Below are positions 1 to 13,537 of a stretch of 64,000 bases of DNA, one piece after another. The stretch covers positions 1 to 64,000 of the forward strand of contig NZ_FQWD01000001.1 in NCBI RefSeq assembly GCF_900129565.1. Direction: 5' to 3'. Below the pieces are notes generated by a model, which had not been told where the DNA came from, made no database searches, and saw only the letters and a program-made list of their open reading frames with translations. Each line of letters begins with the position of its first letter. Position 1 is the first letter of the stretch. This stretch comes from Marisediminitalea aggregata. Lineage in GTDB: Bacteria > Pseudomonadota > Gammaproteobacteria > Enterobacterales > Alteromonadaceae. The translations under genes and the position numbers were made by a program.

Positions 1-476
<476 letters not shown>

Positions 477-525
477 CTAAGTTAAAAGTCCGACCCAATA
501 GCAGACCGGACCGAACCTTCAAAAT

Positions 526-2622
526 TTAGTTTCGTGCCTCAATGATTGCTTTCGCCACGTTATTCGGGGCTTCGGCATAGTTGAAGAACTCCATTGAATA
601 GGAGGCGCGCCCCTGCGTAGCAGAACGCAGGTCAGTAGCATAACCGAACATTTCAGAAAGTGGCACCTTTGCACGAACAATTTTTATGCCGCCCACGCCA
701 TCTTCCATACCTTCGATCATACCGCGACGACGGTTTAGGTCGCCAACAACGTCACCCATCCAGTCTTCCGGAGTGGTTACTTCAACTTTCATAGTGGGCT
801 CAAGCAAGACAGGATTCGCTTCGGCGGCACCTTTTTTAAAGCCCATTGAACCGGCGATCTTAAACGCCATTTCAGAAGAGTCAACATCATGGTAAGAACC
901 GTCGAATAAAGTAACCTTTACATCGAGTACCGGATACCCAGCCAACACACCATTTTGCATTTGCTCCTGAATACCTTTGTCTACCGCTGGAATGAATTCC
1001 TTAGGTACTACACCGCCAACGATTTCGTTAACGAACGTGTAACCCTTGCCTTCTTCCTGCGGCTCAATACGCAGCCAGACGTGACCAAACTGGCCGCGAC
1101 CGCCCGACTGACGGACAAACTTGCCTTCCACTTCCACAGATTTGCGGAGTGTTTCGCGATAGGCAACCTGAGGCTTACCTACGTTACACTCAACTTTAAA
1201 TTCGCGTTTCATGCGATCCACGATAATATCGAGGTGTAACTCACCCATGCCAGAAATAATTGTCTGGCCGGTTTCATCATCTGTTTTAACGCGGAACGAG
1301 GGGTCTTCTGCAGCCAGTTTACCCAGCGCAATACCCATTTTTTCCTGATCGGCGGTTGATTTTGGCTCAACGGCAATCGAAATAACCGGGTCAGGGAATT
1401 CCATACGTTCCAATGTGATCACGTTGTTCGGATCACACAAGGTGTCACCGGTGGTAACATCTTTCAGTCCGATAGCAGCGGCGATGTCCCCTGCACGAAC
1501 TTCTTTAATCTCTTCACGATCTTTAGCGTGCATCTGTACGATACGGCCAAAACGTTCCCGCTTGCTCTTCACCGGATTAAATACGGTATCGCCGGTATTA
1601 ACGACACCGGAGTAGCAACGGAAGAACGTTAGCGTCCCCACAAACGGGTCAGTCGCTATCTTAAATGCCAATGCAGAAAACGGTTCGTTGTCGTCAGCAT
1701 GACGCTCGCCTTCCGTTTCATCCGGTAATATACCGTTAATAGCTGGTACATCGACGGGTGCAGGCAAATAACGAATAACGGCGTCCAGGACGGCTTGTAC
1801 ACCTTTGTTTTTAAATGCGCTACCACAGGTGGCCAACACAATCTCGTTATTGAGTGTACGAATACGCAGACCTTCGTGAATCTCATCTTCACTCAGCTCG
1901 CCGTTTTCCAAATACTTTTCCATCAACTCTTCATTGGCTTCAGCGGCCGCTTCGACCATTTCGGTGCGATAGTGCTCAGCTTTATCTGCCAGCTCCGCCG
2001 GGATGTCTTCATAGGTAAATGTCATACCCTGATCATCGGCGTTCCAGTTGATAGATTTCATCTTTACCAGGTCGATGACGCCGCGGAATTCGTCTTCTGC
2101 GCCAATGTTAAGCTGAATCGGAACACAATTAGCACCCAAACGCTTACGGATTTGACCAATAACCCGTTCAAAATCCGCTCCTGCACGGTCCATCTTATTG
2201 ACGAAAACCATGCGAGGAACGTGATATTTATTCGCCTGTCGCCAGACGGTTTCTGATTGAGGCTCAACGCCCGAAGACCCACAAAAAACGACCACTGCAC
2301 CGTCGAGTACGCGCAATGAACGCTCCACTTCGATGGTAAAGTCTACGTGTCCGGGAGTATCGATAATGTTGACGCGATGTTGCTCGAACTGTTGTTGCAT
2401 ACCAGACCAGAAACACGTAGTCGCAGCAGAGGTAATAGTAATTCCCCGCTCCTGCTCCTGTTCCATCCAGTCCATGGTCGCAGCACCGTCGTGCACTTCG
2501 CCAATTTTATGTGATAAACCGGTATAAAAAAGTACACGCTCCGTAGTCGTGGTTTTACCCGCGTCTACGTGCGCAACTATTCCAATATTACGATAACGTT
2601 CAATTGGGGTCTTACGAGGCAT
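526..2622 (-). CDS. fusA: Elongation factor G
   Basis: Ribosomal translocase, 698 residues, close to the usual ~700. The N-terminal G domain shows [19 protein letters not shown] (P-loop, near residue 20), the RGITI effector motif, DTPGHVDF and NKMDRAGAD. Later parts fit domains III-V, ending with the [14 protein letters not shown] [20 protein letters not shown] segment typical of bacterial EF-G. It follows rpsG by 26 bases and precedes tuf, so it is the third gene of the str operon. The coding frame is intact. Confidence 0.98.
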   Translation of the reverse strand: MPRKTPIERYRNIGIVAHVDAGKTTTTERVLFYTGLSHKIGEVHDGAATMDWMEQEQERGITITSAATTCFWSGMQQQFEQHRVNIIDTPGHVDFTIEVERSLRVLDGAVVVFCGSSGVEPQSETVWRQANKYHVPRMVFVNKMDRAGADFERVIGQIRKRLGANCVPIQLNIGAEDEFRGVIDLVKMKSINWNADDQGMTFTYEDIPAELADKAEHYRTEMVEAAAEANEELMEKYLENGELSEDEIHEGLRIRTLNNEIVLATCGSAFKNKGVQAVLDAVIRYLPAPVDVPAINGILPDETEGERHADDNEPFSALAFKIATDPFVGTLTFFRCYSGVVNTGDTVFNPVKSKRERFGRIVQMHAKDREEIKEVRAGDIAAAIGLKDVTTGDTLCDPNNVITLERMEFPDPVISIAVEPKSTADQEKMGIALGKLAAEDPSFRVKTDDETGQTIISGMGELHLDIIVDRMKREFKVECNVGKPQVAYRETLRKSVEVEGKFVRQSGGRGQFGHVWLRIEPQEEGKGYTFVNEIVGGVVPKEFIPAVDKGIQEQMQNGVLAGYPVLDVKVTLFDGSYHDVDSSEMAFKIAGSMGFKKGAAEANPVLLEPTMKVEVTTPEDWMGDVVGDLNRRRGMIEGMEDGVGGIKIVRAKVPLSEMFGYATDLRSATQGRASYSMEFFNYAEAPNNVAKAIIEARN

Positions 2623-2648
2623 ACGTCTCTCTCAGTTTATAACGTTGA

Positions 2649-3119
2649 TTACCAACGGTAATGTGCGAACGCTTTGTTCGCTTCGGCCATACGGTGAACG
2701 TCTTCACGTTTCTTAACCGCAGAACCTTTGTTGTCTGATGCATCCATCATTTCAGCAGCAAGGCGTTGAGCCATTGACTTCTCGCCACGTTTACGTGCCG
2801 CTTCTACCAGCCAGCGCATACCCAGTGCATTACGACGAACCGGACGAACTTCTACTGGAACCTGGTAAGTTGAACCACCAACGCGGCGTGACTTAACCTC
2901 TACAGTAGGACGAATGTTGTCCAGAGCTTCTTCGAATACGTCCAGGTGGTCTTTGCCGGTTTTTTCAGCAACAATATCAAGCGCACCGTAAACAATTTTT
3001 TCTGCTACAGATTTCTTGCCGTCGAGCATTACGACATTCATGAATTTTGCAAGCAACTGTGATCCGAACTTAGGATCAGGTAGGATTTTACGTTGACCTA
3101 CGACTCTTCTTCTTGGCAT
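2649..3119 (-). CDS. rpsG: 30S ribosomal protein S7
   Basis: Small-subunit head protein that nucleates assembly of the 16S rRNA 3' major domain, and in E. coli the translational repressor of the str operon. The 156 residues match the standard bacterial length, starting [20 protein letters not shown] and containing the conserved [14 protein letters not shown] segment. It sits between rpsL and fusA in the canonical order. Whether S7 represses this operon cannot be seen from the sequence; the rpsL-rpsG gap here is 74 bases. Confidence 0.98.
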   Translation of the reverse strand: MPRRRVVGQRKILPDPKFGSQLLAKFMNVVMLDGKKSVAEKIVYGALDIVAEKTGKDHLDVFEEALDNIRPTVEVKSRRVGGSTYQVPVEVRPVRRNALGMRWLVEAARKRGEKSMAQRLAAEMMDASDNKGSAVKKREDVHRMAEANKAFAHYRW

Positions 3120-3193
3120 CTTCTATTCTCCGTGGAATTCAGGGATAACCCAAAACTCTAAAATTTAAGTTTGGCCTTACTAACGGAGAACCG

Positions 3194-3568
3194 TTAAGAC
3201 TTAGGCCGCTTCGCGCCGTACTTAGAACGCGCTTGTTTACGTGAACTTACACCTGCACAGTCCAACGTACCGCGAACAGTGTGATAACGAACACCTGGAA
3301 GGTCTTTAACACGACCACCACGAATAAGAACAACGCTGTGCTCTTGCAGGTTGTGACCTTCACCACCGATGTATGAAGAAACTTCAAAACCGTTGGTCAA
3401 ACGTACACGACATACTTTACGCAGTGCTGAGTTTGGTTTCTTAGGCGTAGTAGTATATACACGAGTACATACACCACGTCTTTGTGGACAAGCTTGCAGG
3501 GCAGCAACGTTGCTTTTTTCAACGGGCTTTCTGCGAGGCTTGCGCACTAACTGGTTAACTGTTGCCAT
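3194..3568 (-). CDS. rpsL: 30S ribosomal protein S12
   Basis: Decoding-centre protein, 124 residues as in most bacteria. The start at 3568 ([12 protein letters not shown]) is chosen over an in-frame ATG two codons upstream because it follows an AGGAG site at ideal spacing and gives the family length. The [20 protein letters not shown] segment and the later [14 protein letters not shown] segment are the classical streptomycin-site regions. Lysine is present at the KPNS and GRVKDL positions, so the sequence looks streptomycin-sensitive by inference. It is the first gene of the str operon, 290 bases after rpoC. Confidence 0.98.
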   Translation of the reverse strand: MATVNQLVRKPRRKPVEKSNVAALQACPQRRGVCTRVYTTTPKKPNSALRKVCRVRLTNGFEVSSYIGGEGHNLQEHSVVLIRGGRVKDLPGVRYHTVRGTLDCAGVSSRKQARSKYGAKRPKS

Positions 3569-3859
3569 TAACAAGCTCCTGATTAAAAACTACAAAAACC
3601 CGGAATCATACCGGGTCGGATTATGTTGACGCTTGTGCGTCTCAGATTACGTGCTCGTCGCAATCTGTTGCGGCTTTAAAAATAAAAACCGCGACCTTTT
3701 ATAGGTTGGCTTTTAGCCTACTGCCTATTTGGGTCGCGGAATATTAATGATCAAAGCCTAAGCTGTCAAGCTGTACAAAGGTTAACCACAGATTTAACTG
3801 CAATTTACCTCTGTCAGCAGGACTTTCCGGTGATTAACTGTGCAATCACCGGAATGTGC
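3569..3859 (-). promoter_or_regulatory. rpoC-rpsL intergenic region with leader
   Basis: The 291-base gap between rpoC and rpsL has no ORF of its own. Reading leftward it holds a stem-loop just after rpoC (arms 3827-3835 and 3844-3852, no T tract), a strong promoter (3741-3769) and a leader of about 160 bases. The leader includes a short CCCGG/CCGGG hairpin at 3599-3615 near the rpsL ribosome-binding site. The layout suggests that the str operon is transcribed from its own promoter as well as, possibly, by readthrough from rpoBC. Confidence 0.6.
3741..3769 (-). promoter_or_regulatory. Sigma70 promoter for rpsL-rpsG-fusA-tuf
   Basis: On the minus strand there is a perfect -35 TTGACA (3764-3769), a 17-base spacer and -10 TAATAT (3741-3746). 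The next bases are a GC-rich discriminator (TCCGCGACC). Consensus boxes with a GC-rich discriminator are characteristic of ribosomal promoters under ppGpp/DksA (stringent) control. The match is seen directly; the regulation is inferred. Confidence 0.8.
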
Positions 3860-6800
3860 TTACTCTTCTGAGGCAGACTCACCAGACGATACTTCCGCGT
3901 TTAATGCTTCAGTAAGCGCTTGTTCTGCTTCAGCCGCAGACACTGACAATTCTGCCATTGCCTGTTGACGGCGTTGAGCGCGTTTTTCGTGATATGCGAA
4001 ACCGGTACCAGCCGGAATCAGTCGACCAACGATAACGTTCTCTTTCAGACCACGTAAGTCGTCTTCTTTACCTTGTACCGCTGCTTCTGTCAGTACGCGG
4101 GTTGTTTCCTGGAACGAGGCTGCAGAGATAAATGACTCTGTAGACAGTGACGCTTTGGTGATACCCAGTAACTGGATTTCATAAAGCGCAGGCAGTTTGC
4201 CCTGACGTTCCATTTCGCGGTTAGCAATTTTCACTGCTGCCACTTCAACCTGTTCGCCTTCCAGGAATTGCGTGTCGCCCGGTGCAGTAATCAAACACTT
4301 ACGCAACATCTGGCGGATGACCACTTCGATGTGCTTATCGTTAATTTTTACACCTTGCAGACGGTATACTTCCTGAACTTCGTTCACGATGTAGTTAGAC
4401 ACCGCACTCACACCACGCAAACGCAGGATGTCGTGTGGAGACTCAGGGCCGTCAGCGATAACTTCACCTTTTTCTACGGTCTCACCTTCGAACACGTTAA
4501 GCTGACGCCACTTCGGAATCATCTCTTCGTATGGATCGCCGTCTTTCGGTGTAATAACCAGACGCTTCTTACCTTTAGTTTCTTTACCGAAACCAATGGT
4601 ACCTGACACTTCAGCAAGAATCGCAGGCTCTTTAGGCTTACGAGCTTCGAACAAGTCAGCTACGCGAGGCAGACCACCCGTGATGTCACGTGTCTTCGAG
4701 CTTTCCTGAGGAATACGGGCCAATACGTCACCGGCGCTGGCCATCTTGCCTTCTGAGGCTTCGATGGTCGTAAAGCTAGGTAAGCGGATTTCTTGCAGAC
4801 CTGTTTCTTCACTTTCCAGAATCAGCTTAGGCTCTTTCGCGTTAACCTTAGACAGATCTTTAACCACGATACGGGTCAGACCGGTCAGCTCATCCTGCTG
4901 CATTTCGGTGTTCGAATCGTCGATGTCTGCAAATGAAATCTTTGCATCACGCTCAACGATGATTGGGTGACTATGCGGATCCCAGTTAGCAACCACGTCG
5001 CCAGCAGCAACACTTGCACCGTCATCTACAGACAGTACCGCACCGTAAGGCACTTTATAGCGTTCTTTCTCACGACCCTGGTCGTCGATCATTGTCAGTT
5101 CGGTTGAACGTGAAACAATAACCACTTTACCGTCTGTGTTACGTACGTACTTAGCATTATGTAGCTTCAGGCTACCTGCTGTCTTAACCTGTACGCTGTT
5201 CTCTGCAGACGCTCGTGATGCAGCACCACCGATGTGGAACGTACGCATGGTAAGCTGTGTACCCGGCTCACCGATTGACTGAGCAGCGATAACACCAACA
5301 GATTCACCTTTACCTACGATATGACCACGTGCAAGGTCACGGCCGTAACAGGCAGCACACACACCGTAGTCGTTGTCACAGGTAATTACAGAACGAACCT
5401 GAACCTGGTCTACCGAGTTGGCTTCAAGCATGTCTACCAGTGCTTCGTCTAACAGGGTGTTACGCTCAACCAATACTTCTTCGGTACCTGGCTTGTAAAC
5501 ATCTTCTGCTACAACTCGACCCAGTACACGTTCACGCAGCGGCTCAACAACGTCACCACCTTCGATCAGAGGCGTCATCAGAACCCCTTCGAACGTGCCA
5601 CAATCAGAGTTTGTGATCACCAAATCCTGGGCAACGTCAACCAGACGACGAGTCAGGTAACCGGAGTTCGCTGTCTTAAGTGCGGTATCGGCAAGACCTT
5701 TACGCGCACCGTGCGTTGAGATGAAGTACTGTAGTACGTTCAGACCTTCTCGGAAGTTAGCCGTGATTGGCGTTTCGATGATTGAGCCATCCGGCTTAGC
5801 CATCAGACCACGCATACCCGCTAACTGACGAATCTGTGCGGCACTACCACGAGCACCGGAGTCGGCCATCATAAACACTGAGTTAAATGAGGTCTGCTCT
5901 TCTTCTTCGCCTTTGGCGTTGATAACAACGTCAGTTTTCAGGTTGTCCATCATGGCCTTCGCAACTTTTTCGTTCGCGTTTGACCAGATATCGATAACTT
6001 TGTTGTAGCGCTCACCCGCTGTAACCAAACCACTCTGGAACTGTTCCTGGATTTCGATTACTTCGGCTTCTGCAGCTTCAATGATGTCTTTCTTCGCGTC
6101 AGGAATAACCATGTCGTCGATACCAACAGACGCACCCGCGATCATCGCGTAGTGGAAACCGGTATACATGATTTGGTCAGCCGCAATAACGGTATCTTTC
6201 AGACCCAGACGACGGTAACAGGCATTAAGCAGACCAGAGATTTGCTTCTTACCCATTGCCTGGTTAATCAGCTCAAAAGGCATACCTTTTGGCAGGATTA
6301 ACGAGAAGATAGCACGACCAACAGTGGTATCTGTCAGCGTTACTTTTTCAGTTTTCGTACCGTCTTCTGCTACGTCGTATTCAGTGATACGAACTTTAAC
6401 GCGTGAGTGCAGTTCTGCGTTACCAGTGCGGTACGCTTTCTCAGCTTCGTGCGGGCTGGTAAATACCATGCCTTCACCTAAGCCGTTTACTTTGTCACGA
6501 GTCAGGTAATACAGACCCAATACAACGTCCTGTGAAGGTACGATGATTGGCTCACCGTTTGCTGGAGACAGGATGTTGTTCGTTGACATCATTAGCGCAC
6601 GGGCTTCAAGCTGTGCTTCGATAGTCAACGGTACGTGAACCGCCATTTGGTCACCGTCGAAGTCAGCGTTGTATGCCGCACACACTAAAGGGTGCAGTTG
6701 GATCGCTTTACCTTCGATCAGGGTAGGTTCAAATGCCTGGATACCCAATCTGTGCAGTGTTGGTGCACGGTTAAGTAACACAGGGTGCTCACGGATTACT

Positions 6801-8041
6801 TCGTCAAGCACGTCCCATACTTCCGGCGCTTCACGTTCTACCAGCTTCTTAGCAGCTTTGATAGTCGTTGCCAGACCACGGCCTTCTAATTTGCCATAAA
6901 TGAACGGCTTGAATAGCTCAAGGGCCATTTTCTTAGGCAGACCGCACTGGTGCAGACGCAGTGTAGGACCAACGGTGATTACAGAACGACCAGAGTAGTC
7001 AACACGCTTACCCAGCAGGTTCTGACGGAAACGACCTTGCTTACCTTTGATCATATCGGCAAGTGATTTCAGAGGACGCTTGTTAGAGCCTGTGATAGCG
7101 CGGCCACGACGACCGTTATCAAGCAATGCATCTACCGCTTCCTGCAGCATACGCTTTTCGTTACGTACGATGATGTCAGGTGCCGCCAGGTCAAGAAGAC
7201 GCTTCAGACGGTTGTTACGGTTGATAACACGACGGTATAAGTCGTTCAGGTCAGACGTCGCAAAACGGCCACCGTCCAGAGGTACCAGAGGACGCAGGTC
7301 CGGTGGCAGAACTGGCAGTACTGTCATGATCATCCATTCTGGCTTGTTGCCAGACTGTTGGAATGATTCAAGCAACTTCAGACGCTTGGTGATTTTCTTA
7401 CGCTTGGTTTCAGAGTTAATTGAAGGCAACTCTTCACGCATAGCTGCAACATCTGCATCAACGTCAAGTACTTTCAACAGGTCGAATACGGCTTCTGCAC
7501 CCATTTTCGCTTCAAACTCATCACCGTGTTCTTCCAGTGCGTCCAGGTATTCTTCTTCGCTCAGCAGTTGGCTGCGCTCAAGCGTTGTCATACCAGGCTC
7601 TGTTACTACAAATGATTCGAAGTACAGCACGCGCTCGATGTCACGCAGTGTCATATCAAGCATCAGACCGATACGAGACGGCAGTGATTTCAGGAACCAA
7701 ATGTGCGCAACCGGACTTGCCAGTTCGATGTGACCCATACGCTCACGACGTACTTTGGTCAGCGTTACTTCAACGCCACATTTTTCACAGATTACACCGC
7801 GGTGCTTAAGACGCTTGTACTTACCACACAAGCACTCATAGTCCTTCACAGGACCAAAGATACGCGCACAGAACAGACCGTCACGCTCAGGTTTGAACGT
7901 ACGGTAGTTGATGGTTTCTGGCTTTTTAACTTCACCATAAGACCATGAACGGATCATGTCTGGTGAAGCAAGACCGATGCGAATATTATCGAATTCTTCG
8001 GTCTTGTTTTGCTGTTTTAGAAACTTTAATAAGTCTTTCAC
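3860..8041 (-). CDS. rpoC: RNA polymerase beta' subunit
   Basis: Catalytic subunit of RNA polymerase, 1393 residues (E. coli 1407). The N-terminal zinc-binding cysteines [20 protein letters not shown] lie around residues 70-90. The absolutely conserved magnesium-binding NADFDGD motif is in [14 protein letters not shown] near residue 460. The second zinc site includes [20 protein letters not shown] around residues 890-905. The C-terminus is glutamate- and serine-rich. It lies 76 bases after rpoB in the same transcription unit. Several long antisense open frames in it are codon-bias shadows. Confidence 0.99.
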   Translation of the reverse strand: MKDLLKFLKQQNKTEEFDNIRIGLASPDMIRSWSYGEVKKPETINYRTFKPERDGLFCARIFGPVKDYECLCGKYKRLKHRGVICEKCGVEVTLTKVRRERMGHIELASPVAHIWFLKSLPSRIGLMLDMTLRDIERVLYFESFVVTEPGMTTLERSQLLSEEEYLDALEEHGDEFEAKMGAEAVFDLLKVLDVDADVAAMREELPSINSETKRKKITKRLKLLESFQQSGNKPEWMIMTVLPVLPPDLRPLVPLDGGRFATSDLNDLYRRVINRNNRLKRLLDLAAPDIIVRNEKRMLQEAVDALLDNGRRGRAITGSNKRPLKSLADMIKGKQGRFRQNLLGKRVDYSGRSVITVGPTLRLHQCGLPKKMALELFKPFIYGKLEGRGLATTIKAAKKLVEREAPEVWDVLDEVIREHPVLLNRAPTLHRLGIQAFEPTLIEGKAIQLHPLVCAAYNADFDGDQMAVHVPLTIEAQLEARALMMSTNNILSPANGEPIIVPSQDVVLGLYYLTRDKVNGLGEGMVFTSPHEAEKAYRTGNAELHSRVKVRITEYDVAEDGTKTEKVTLTDTTVGRAIFSLILPKGMPFELINQAMGKKQISGLLNACYRRLGLKDTVIAADQIMYTGFHYAMIAGASVGIDDMVIPDAKKDIIEAAEAEVIEIQEQFQSGLVTAGERYNKVIDIWSNANEKVAKAMMDNLKTDVVINAKGEEEEQTSFNSVFMMADSGARGSAAQIRQLAGMRGLMAKPDGSIIETPITANFREGLNVLQYFISTHGARKGLADTALKTANSGYLTRRLVDVAQDLVITNSDCGTFEGVLMTPLIEGGDVVEPLRERVLGRVVAEDVYKPGTEEVLVERNTLLDEALVDMLEANSVDQVQVRSVITCDNDYGVCAACYGRDLARGHIVGKGESVGVIAAQSIGEPGTQLTMRTFHIGGAASRASAENSVQVKTAGSLKLHNAKYVRNTDGKVVIVSRSTELTMIDDQGREKERYKVPYGAVLSVDDGASVAAGDVVANWDPHSHPIIVERDAKISFADIDDSNTEMQQDELTGLTRIVVKDLSKVNAKEPKLILESEETGLQEIRLPSFTTIEASEGKMASAGDVLARIPQESSKTRDITGGLPRVADLFEARKPKEPAILAEVSGTIGFGKETKGKKRLVITPKDGDPYEEMIPKWRQLNVFEGETVEKGEVIADGPESPHDILRLRGVSAVSNYIVNEVQEVYRLQGVKINDKHIEVVIRQMLRKCLITAPGDTQFLEGEQVEVAAVKIANREMERQGKLPALYEIQLLGITKASLSTESFISAASFQETTRVLTEAAVQGKEDDLRGLKENVIVGRLIPAGTGFAYHEKRAQRRQQAMAELSVSAAEAEQALTEALNAEVSSGESASEE

Positions 8042-8117
8042 AAATACTCTCCCGGCGGAGTCAGTCTCTATGGCCCGGCGAACCGGGCCAACTCAATCAA
8101 TTATGGCGAATGCCTGC

Positions 8118-11100
8118 TTATTTCTCTTCCAACTCGATATTGATACCGAGTGAGCGGATTTCTTTAAGCAATACGTTGAAGGATTCAGGCATACCTGGTT
8201 CCATTCTGTGATCGCCATCAACGATGTTCTTGTACATTTTGGTACGACCGTTAACGTCATCCGACTTAACAGTAAGCATTTCCTGCAGGGTATAAGCTGC
8301 ACCATATGCTTCCAGTGCCCACACTTCCATCTCACCGAAGCGCTGACCACCGAACTGTGCTTTACCACCCAGAGGCTGCTGTGTAACCAAGCTGTAAGAA
8401 CCGGTTGAACGCGCGTGCATCTTGTCGTCAACCAAGTGGTTCAGTTTCAGCATGTACATGTAACCAACCGTAACCGGACGCTCAAACTCGCGACCTGTAC
8501 GACCGTCGAACAAGGTAATCTGACCGCTTTCCGGAATATCCGCCAGCTTCAGCATGTCCTTGATTTCTGATTCACGCGCACCGTCGAATACTGGTGTAGC
8601 AATTGGAACACCTTTACGCAGGTTGTTAGCCAGACGCAGTACTTCGTCGTCGCTGAACGTGCTGATGTCGACTTGCTCTGGTTGGTCACCCAGCGAGTAA
8701 ACTTCTTGCAGGAAGCTGCGCAGCTTGGCCATTTCTTCCTGCTCTTTCAGCATGCGATCAATCTTCACGCCTAAACCGTGTGCCGCCATACCCAAGTGAG
8801 TTTCAAGGATCTGACCGATGTTCATACGCGATGGTACACCCAGCGGGTTCAGTACGATGTCTACCGGCGTGCCGTTTTCATCGTAAGGCATATCTTCTAC
8901 AGGAATTACTGTAGAGATAACACCCTTGTTACCGTGACGACCGGCCATCTTGTCACCAGGCTGGATGTGACGCTTAACAGCCAGGTAAACTTTAACGATT
9001 TTCAGTACGCCTGGTGCCAGATCATCACCTTGTGTGATCTTGCGACGCTTGGCTTCAAATTTCTTGTCGAAATCAGCTTTGATTTCGTCGTGCTGCTGAC
9101 CGATTTGATCCAAATCGTTCTGTGCATCTTCATCTTTCAGTGGAATATCGAACCACTTCTCACGTGGCACGCTGTCCAGTTTAGCCTGGTCAACGCCCGC
9201 TTTTAACAGCAGGTTCTGCGCACGAGCAAAGATACCGTCAGCAAGAATTGAGAACTCATCACCCAGGTCTTTCTTAACCTGACGTAACTGCATGTCTTCA
9301 ATTTCAAGCGCACGCTTGTCTTTTTCAACGCCATCACGGGTAAAGACCTGAACGTCAATTACCGTACCGTGTACTGAGTTTGGTACACGCAAAGAGGTAT
9401 CTTTAACGTCAGACGCTTTTTCACCGAAAATAGCGCGCAGTAGTTTTTCTTCTGGCGTAAGTTGCGTTTCGCCCTTAGGCGTTACTTTACCTACCAGAAT
9501 GTCTCCGCCTTTCACTTCCGCACCGATGTAAACAACGCCAGATTCATCCAGCTTGCTCAGTGCAGATTCACCCACGTTAGGAATATCAGCAGAAATCTCT
9601 TCTGGCCCAAGCTTGGTATCACGAGCGATACAGCTTAATTCCTGGATGTGGATAGTGGTGAAACGGTCTTCTTGCGCAACACGCTCTGAAATCAGAATCG
9701 AGTCTTCGAAGTTGTAACCATTCCAAGGCATGAACGCGATACGCATGTTCTGACCAAGCGCCAGATCACCTAAGTCGGTAGACGGGCCATCTGCCAGTAC
9801 ATCACCTGCAACAATCGGATCGCCAACACTACAGGTTGGACGCTGATTGATACACGTGTTCTGGTTAGAACGGGTGTACTTAGTCAGGTTGTAAATGTCG
9901 ATACCCGCTTCGCCGGCTAACATTTCGTCTTCGTCAACCTTGATAACGATACGGCTTGCATCAACGTAATCAACCACACCACCACGCTTAGCAACAACGG
10001 TTACACCGGAGTCAACAGCGATTGTGCGTTCCATACCAGTACCAACCAGCGGCTTATCAGCTCGCAGAGTAGGTACTGCCTGACGTTGCATGTTCGCACC
10101 CATTAAGGCACGGTTAGCATCATCGTGCTCCAGGAACGGGATAATGCTTGCTGCAATCGACACGATTTGCTGTGGTGAAACGTCCATGTACTTGATGTCT
10201 TCTTTAGGCATCAGCGTGGTTTCACCGCGGTGACGACACGGAATCAGTTCGTCTACCAGCGCACCTTCTTCAGTCAGTGCAATGTTCGCCTGAGCGATCG
10301 CAAACTGACCTTCTTCGATAGCAGATAAATAATCAATTTCATCGGTAACCACACCGTCTACGATGCGACGGAAAGGCGTTTCAAGGAAACCAAAGTCATT
10401 GGTACGCGCAAAGCTCGCCAATGAGTTGATCAGACCGATGTTTGGACCTTCAGGGGTTTCGATTGGACACAGACGACCGTAGTGAGTCGGGTGAACGTCT
10501 CGAACCTCAAAGCCTGCACGTTCACGTGTCAGACCACCCGGGCCTAATGCAGAAATACGACGCTTGTGCGTTACTTCTGACAGCGGGTTGTTTTGGTCCA
10601 TAAACTGTGACAACTGAGAAGAACCAAAGAATTCTTTAACTGCAGCTGAAATAGGCTTAGCGTTGATCAGATCCTGTGGCATTACGTTGTCCAGGTCACC
10701 CAAAGACAAACGTTCTTTAACGGCACGTTCAACACGAACCAGGCCAACTCGGAACTGGTTTTCCGCCATTTCACCAACAGAACGAATACGACGGTTACCC
10801 AAGTGGTCGATATCGTCCACTTCATCTTTACCATCACGGATTTCGATCAGTTGCTTCATCACAGCAACGATGTCGTCTTTGTCCAGTGTGCCAGGACCAG
10901 TCAGTTCATTACGGCCCAAACGGCGGTTGAACTTCATACGACCAACAGAAGACAAGTCGTAGCGTTCTTCAGAGAAGAACAGGTTGTCGAACAAGGTTTC
11001 TGCCGCGTCTTTCGTTGGTGGCTCACCAGGACGCATCATGCGATAGATTTCAACTAACGCTTCTAGGCGGTTAGTTGAGCTGTCGATACGAAGGGTATCG

Positions 11101-12146
11101 GAAATATACGAACCGTGGTCCAGTTCGTTAATATACAGCGTAGTAAATTCTTTAATGCCAGCCTGACTCAACGCTGCCATGTTTTCCATGGTCAGTTCAT
11201 CGTTGGCATTGACCAGTACTTCACCGGTTTCTTCGTTAATATAAGTTTCGCCGTAAACACGACCAACCAAATACTCAACAGGTACTTCCAGTTCAGTTAC
11301 ACCGGCTTTTTCCAAAGCACGTGTATGACGCGCAGAAATACGACGCCCGGTTTCTACCAGTACGTTGCCATCAGCGTCCAGGATGTCAAACTGGGCAGTC
11401 TCACCGCGCAGACGATCAGCGACGATTTCCATCATCAGCTTGTCGTCAGCAATGCGAACCTGAATCTTTTCGAAGAAGGTGTCCAGGATCTCTTCCGTAC
11501 CCATTTCCAGTGCACGTAAGATAATCGTTGCAGGCAACTTACGGCGACGGTCAATACGTACGAACAGGTTATCTTTCGGGTCAAACTCGAAGTCCAGCCA
11601 TGAACCACGGTATGGGATTACACGTGCGTTGTATAACACCTTACCTGACGAGTGCGTTTTACCTTTGTCGTGATCAAAGAACACACCAGGAGAACGATGC
11701 AGCTGAGAAACGATAACACGCTCGGTACCATTAATGACGAACGTACCGTTCTCAGTCATTAACGGGATCTCACCCATGTACACTTCTTGTTCTTTAATAT
11801 CTTTTACGGTACCGGGTGCCGCTTCTTTATCGAATAATACGAGACGAAGTTTCACTCTTAGAGGAGCTGAATAAGTTACGCCGCGAATTTGACATTCTTT
11901 AACATCGAATACCGGTTCGCCTAAACGATAACTCACATATTGTAATTCTGAATTGCCAGAGTAACTTTTGATTGGAAAAACAGAACGGAATGCTGCTTCC
12001 AAACCATATTGACCATCGGGATCGATATCAATAAATTTCTTGAAAGAATCTAGCTGGATTGAAAGAAGGTATGGAATTTCCAATACCTGTGGGCGTTTGC
12101 CAAAATCCTTACGGATACGTTTCTTTTCGCTATAAGAGTAAACCAT
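8118..12146 (-). CDS. rpoB: RNA polymerase beta subunit
   Basis: Beta subunit of RNA polymerase, 1342 residues, the same length as E. coli RpoB. The rifampicin-pocket segment ([40 protein letters not shown]) is intact near residues 505-545 and shows wild-type residues at the usual resistance positions (D, H, S). The [16 protein letters not shown] segment follows, and [15 protein letters not shown] lies toward the C-terminus. It is preceded by a 284-base leader that contains an attenuator-like terminator after rplL. Confidence 0.99.
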   Translation of the reverse strand: MVYSYSEKKRIRKDFGKRPQVLEIPYLLSIQLDSFKKFIDIDPDGQYGLEAAFRSVFPIKSYSGNSELQYVSYRLGEPVFDVKECQIRGVTYSAPLRVKLRLVLFDKEAAPGTVKDIKEQEVYMGEIPLMTENGTFVINGTERVIVSQLHRSPGVFFDHDKGKTHSSGKVLYNARVIPYRGSWLDFEFDPKDNLFVRIDRRRKLPATIILRALEMGTEEILDTFFEKIQVRIADDKLMMEIVADRLRGETAQFDILDADGNVLVETGRRISARHTRALEKAGVTELEVPVEYLVGRVYGETYINEETGEVLVNANDELTMENMAALSQAGIKEFTTLYINELDHGSYISDTLRIDSSTNRLEALVEIYRMMRPGEPPTKDAAETLFDNLFFSEERYDLSSVGRMKFNRRLGRNELTGPGTLDKDDIVAVMKQLIEIRDGKDEVDDIDHLGNRRIRSVGEMAENQFRVGLVRVERAVKERLSLGDLDNVMPQDLINAKPISAAVKEFFGSSQLSQFMDQNNPLSEVTHKRRISALGPGGLTRERAGFEVRDVHPTHYGRLCPIETPEGPNIGLINSLASFARTNDFGFLETPFRRIVDGVVTDEIDYLSAIEEGQFAIAQANIALTEEGALVDELIPCRHRGETTLMPKEDIKYMDVSPQQIVSIAASIIPFLEHDDANRALMGANMQRQAVPTLRADKPLVGTGMERTIAVDSGVTVVAKRGGVVDYVDASRIVIKVDEDEMLAGEAGIDIYNLTKYTRSNQNTCINQRPTCSVGDPIVAGDVLADGPSTDLGDLALGQNMRIAFMPWNGYNFEDSILISERVAQEDRFTTIHIQELSCIARDTKLGPEEISADIPNVGESALSKLDESGVVYIGAEVKGGDILVGKVTPKGETQLTPEEKLLRAIFGEKASDVKDTSLRVPNSVHGTVIDVQVFTRDGVEKDKRALEIEDMQLRQVKKDLGDEFSILADGIFARAQNLLLKAGVDQAKLDSVPREKWFDIPLKDEDAQNDLDQIGQQHDEIKADFDKKFEAKRRKITQGDDLAPGVLKIVKVYLAVKRHIQPGDKMAGRHGNKGVISTVIPVEDMPYDENGTPVDIVLNPLGVPSRMNIGQILETHLGMAAHGLGVKIDRMLKEQEEMAKLRSFLQEVYSLGDQPEQVDISTFSDDEVLRLANNLRKGVPIATPVFDGARESEIKDMLKLADIPESGQITLFDGRTGREFERPVTVGYMYMLKLNHLVDDKMHARSTGSYSLVTQQPLGGKAQFGGQRFGEMEVWALEAYGAAYTLQEMLTVKSDDVNGRTKMYKNIVDGDHRMEPGMPESFNVLLKEIRSLGINIELEEK

Positions 12147-12430
12147 GGGTTCCTCAGCCTGCTGATTTTAGACCCAACCTGTTGCCGTAATACACGTCGA
12201 CAACAAACTTCCAGTACCCTTTCACAGGGAACAATCGAACAGCATACACCAAAAATTAACCAAATGGTTAGTTAACTGGTTGGTTTGTTGCTAATTTTTT
12301 TATTCCAAGTGGTGGCGCATGATGTATATGGTCAAGGGTAATAAACCATACACCCTACAGCGCAAAAAGGCTGGTGGTCTAAAAAACCACCAGCCTAGGC
12401 CATTTCTGGCTAGTAATTTGCTAATGCAAA
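12147..12430 (-). promoter_or_regulatory. rplL-rpoB intergenic leader
   Basis: The 284 bases between rplL and rpoB hold no ORF. The rplL-proximal part contains a terminator-like hairpin with a T tract (12364-12395). The rpoB-proximal ~210 bases are the untranslated rpoB leader, with direct and inverted repeats of AACCA/TGGTT around 12,250-12,290. In E. coli the same gap holds a partial terminator and an RNase III site; a similar role here is inferred. Confidence 0.55.
12361..12396 (-). terminator. Attenuator/terminator between rplL and rpoB
   Basis: On the minus strand, a 10-bp perfect stem GGCTGGTGGT/ACCACCAGCC (arms 12386-12395 and 12369-12378) with a 7-base loop is followed at once by TTTTT. 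It lies about 35 bases after the rplL stop. By analogy with E. coli it would partly terminate ribosomal-protein transcripts and so lower rpoBC expression relative to rplJL. Confidence 0.75.
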
Positions 12431-12808
12431 TTACTTGATTTCAACTTCTGCACCAGCTTCTTCAAGCTCTTTCTTAAGTGCTTCAGCTTCATCTTTGCTC
12501 ACGCCTTCTTTGATAGCTTTAGGAGCAGATTCAACTACTTCTTTAGCTTCTTTCAGGCCAAGACCAGTCGCGCCGCGAACTGCCTTGATAACTGCAACCT
12601 TGTTGCCACCGAATGAAGTCATTACAACGTCAAATTCAGTTTTCTCTTCAGCAGCAGCAGCTTCGCCGCCAGCAGCTGGGCCAGCAACTGCAACAGCAGC
12701 AGCAGCAGAAACACCGAATTTTTCTTCGGCAGCTTCGATCAGTTCAACCAGTTCCATTACTGGCATTTCAGCGATCGCGTTTAAGATATCTTCTTTAGTC
12801 AGAGCCAT
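12431..12808 (-). CDS. rplL: 50S ribosomal protein L7/L12
   Basis: Stalk protein that recruits translation GTPases, 125 residues (usual ~121). It shows the helical N-terminal dimerisation domain (residues ~1-33), an alanine/glutamate-rich hinge ([21 protein letters not shown]), and the globular C-terminal domain with [28 protein letters not shown] and the [20 protein letters not shown] end. It lies 56 bases after rplJ. Strong codon bias creates a false antisense frame of similar length. Confidence 0.98.
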   Translation of the reverse strand: MALTKEDILNAIAEMPVMELVELIEAAEEKFGVSAAAAVAVAGPAAGGEAAAAEEKTEFDVVMTSFGGNKVAVIKAVRGATGLGLKEAKEVVESAPKAIKEGVSKDEAEALKKELEEAGAEVEIK

Positions 12809-12864
12809 TTCTCTAAACTCCTGGGATTAAAATGTTAAAAAAATCAATATGCCAAAAACGCCAA

Positions 12865-13392
12865 TTACTTGGTGTCTTTGACCGCCGCCAATACACGCAC
12901 AAACTTGCCAGGAACTTCGTTGATAGTTTGAACGAATTTCCCAACTGGTGCTTTGAAGGTTGCAAGTAGTTTCGCAAGCGCTTCGTCGCGGGTAGGCAGA
13001 GACGCCACTGCATCCAGTTTTTCTGGACCAAGTAAGCCACTACCAATTGAAAGAGCAGTAACTTTCAGCTTATCGTTCTTCTTACCGAAGTCTTTGAAAA
13101 GACGTGCTGCACCACCTGGTGCATCGATAGAGAAGCCGTAGATAAGCGGGCCAGTTAAGGCGCTTTCCAAGTCTGCAAATTTACTTTCAGACAATGCACG
13201 CTTAGCCAGAGTATTACGTACTACCTTAAGGTATACGCCTTGCTCACGGGCTTGTACGCGCAGAGCTGTAAGTTCTGCAACTTCCATCCCACGGTATTCA
13301 GCAACGGCTACGGATAGAGCGCGAGACGCAACTTCAGAAACTTCTGCTACGATCTCTTTTTTTGCTGCTAAACCTAGTGCCACTGAGTTCAC
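12865..13392 (-). CDS. rplJ: 50S ribosomal protein L10
   Basis: Base of the ribosomal stalk, binding 23S rRNA and L7/L12 dimers. At 175 residues it is slightly longer than E. coli L10 (165). It begins [20 protein letters not shown] and carries the [20 protein letters not shown] segment. L10 complexed with L12 represses its own operon by binding the mRNA leader, and a candidate leader structure lies about 150-220 bases upstream (13538-13610). Confidence 0.97.
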   Translation of the reverse strand: MNSVALGLAAKKEIVAEVSEVASRALSVAVAEYRGMEVAELTALRVQAREQGVYLKVVRNTLAKRALSESKFADLESALTGPLIYGFSIDAPGGAARLFKDFGKKNDKLKVTALSIGSGLLGPEKLDAVASLPTRDEALAKLLATFKAPVGKFVQTINEVPGKFVRVLAAVKDTK

Positions 13393-13537
13393 CTCTTTAA
13401 ATCTGATTAACCAATTACTTGGACTAATCAGGGTTCACAGATTGATGCCATTGCCGGATAACTGTTAAGTTGCCCGTGAATGACACCGCTCTACGGTGTT
13501 CGTTATCCCAGAGAGTCTGAGTCGAAACCACCGTCTG

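Noticed and set aside
3827..3852. Stem-loop after rpoC as a Rho-independent terminator
   Set aside because: The 9-bp stem is good, but no T tract follows on the minus strand (AAAGTCCTGC), so it was not called a terminator.
7047..7733. Long antisense open frame (228 codons) inside rpoC
   Set aside because: It is opposite a highly conserved, strongly codon-biased gene and has low-complexity Ser/Arg composition. It is a codon-bias shadow, as are other antisense frames in rpoB, rplL and fusA.
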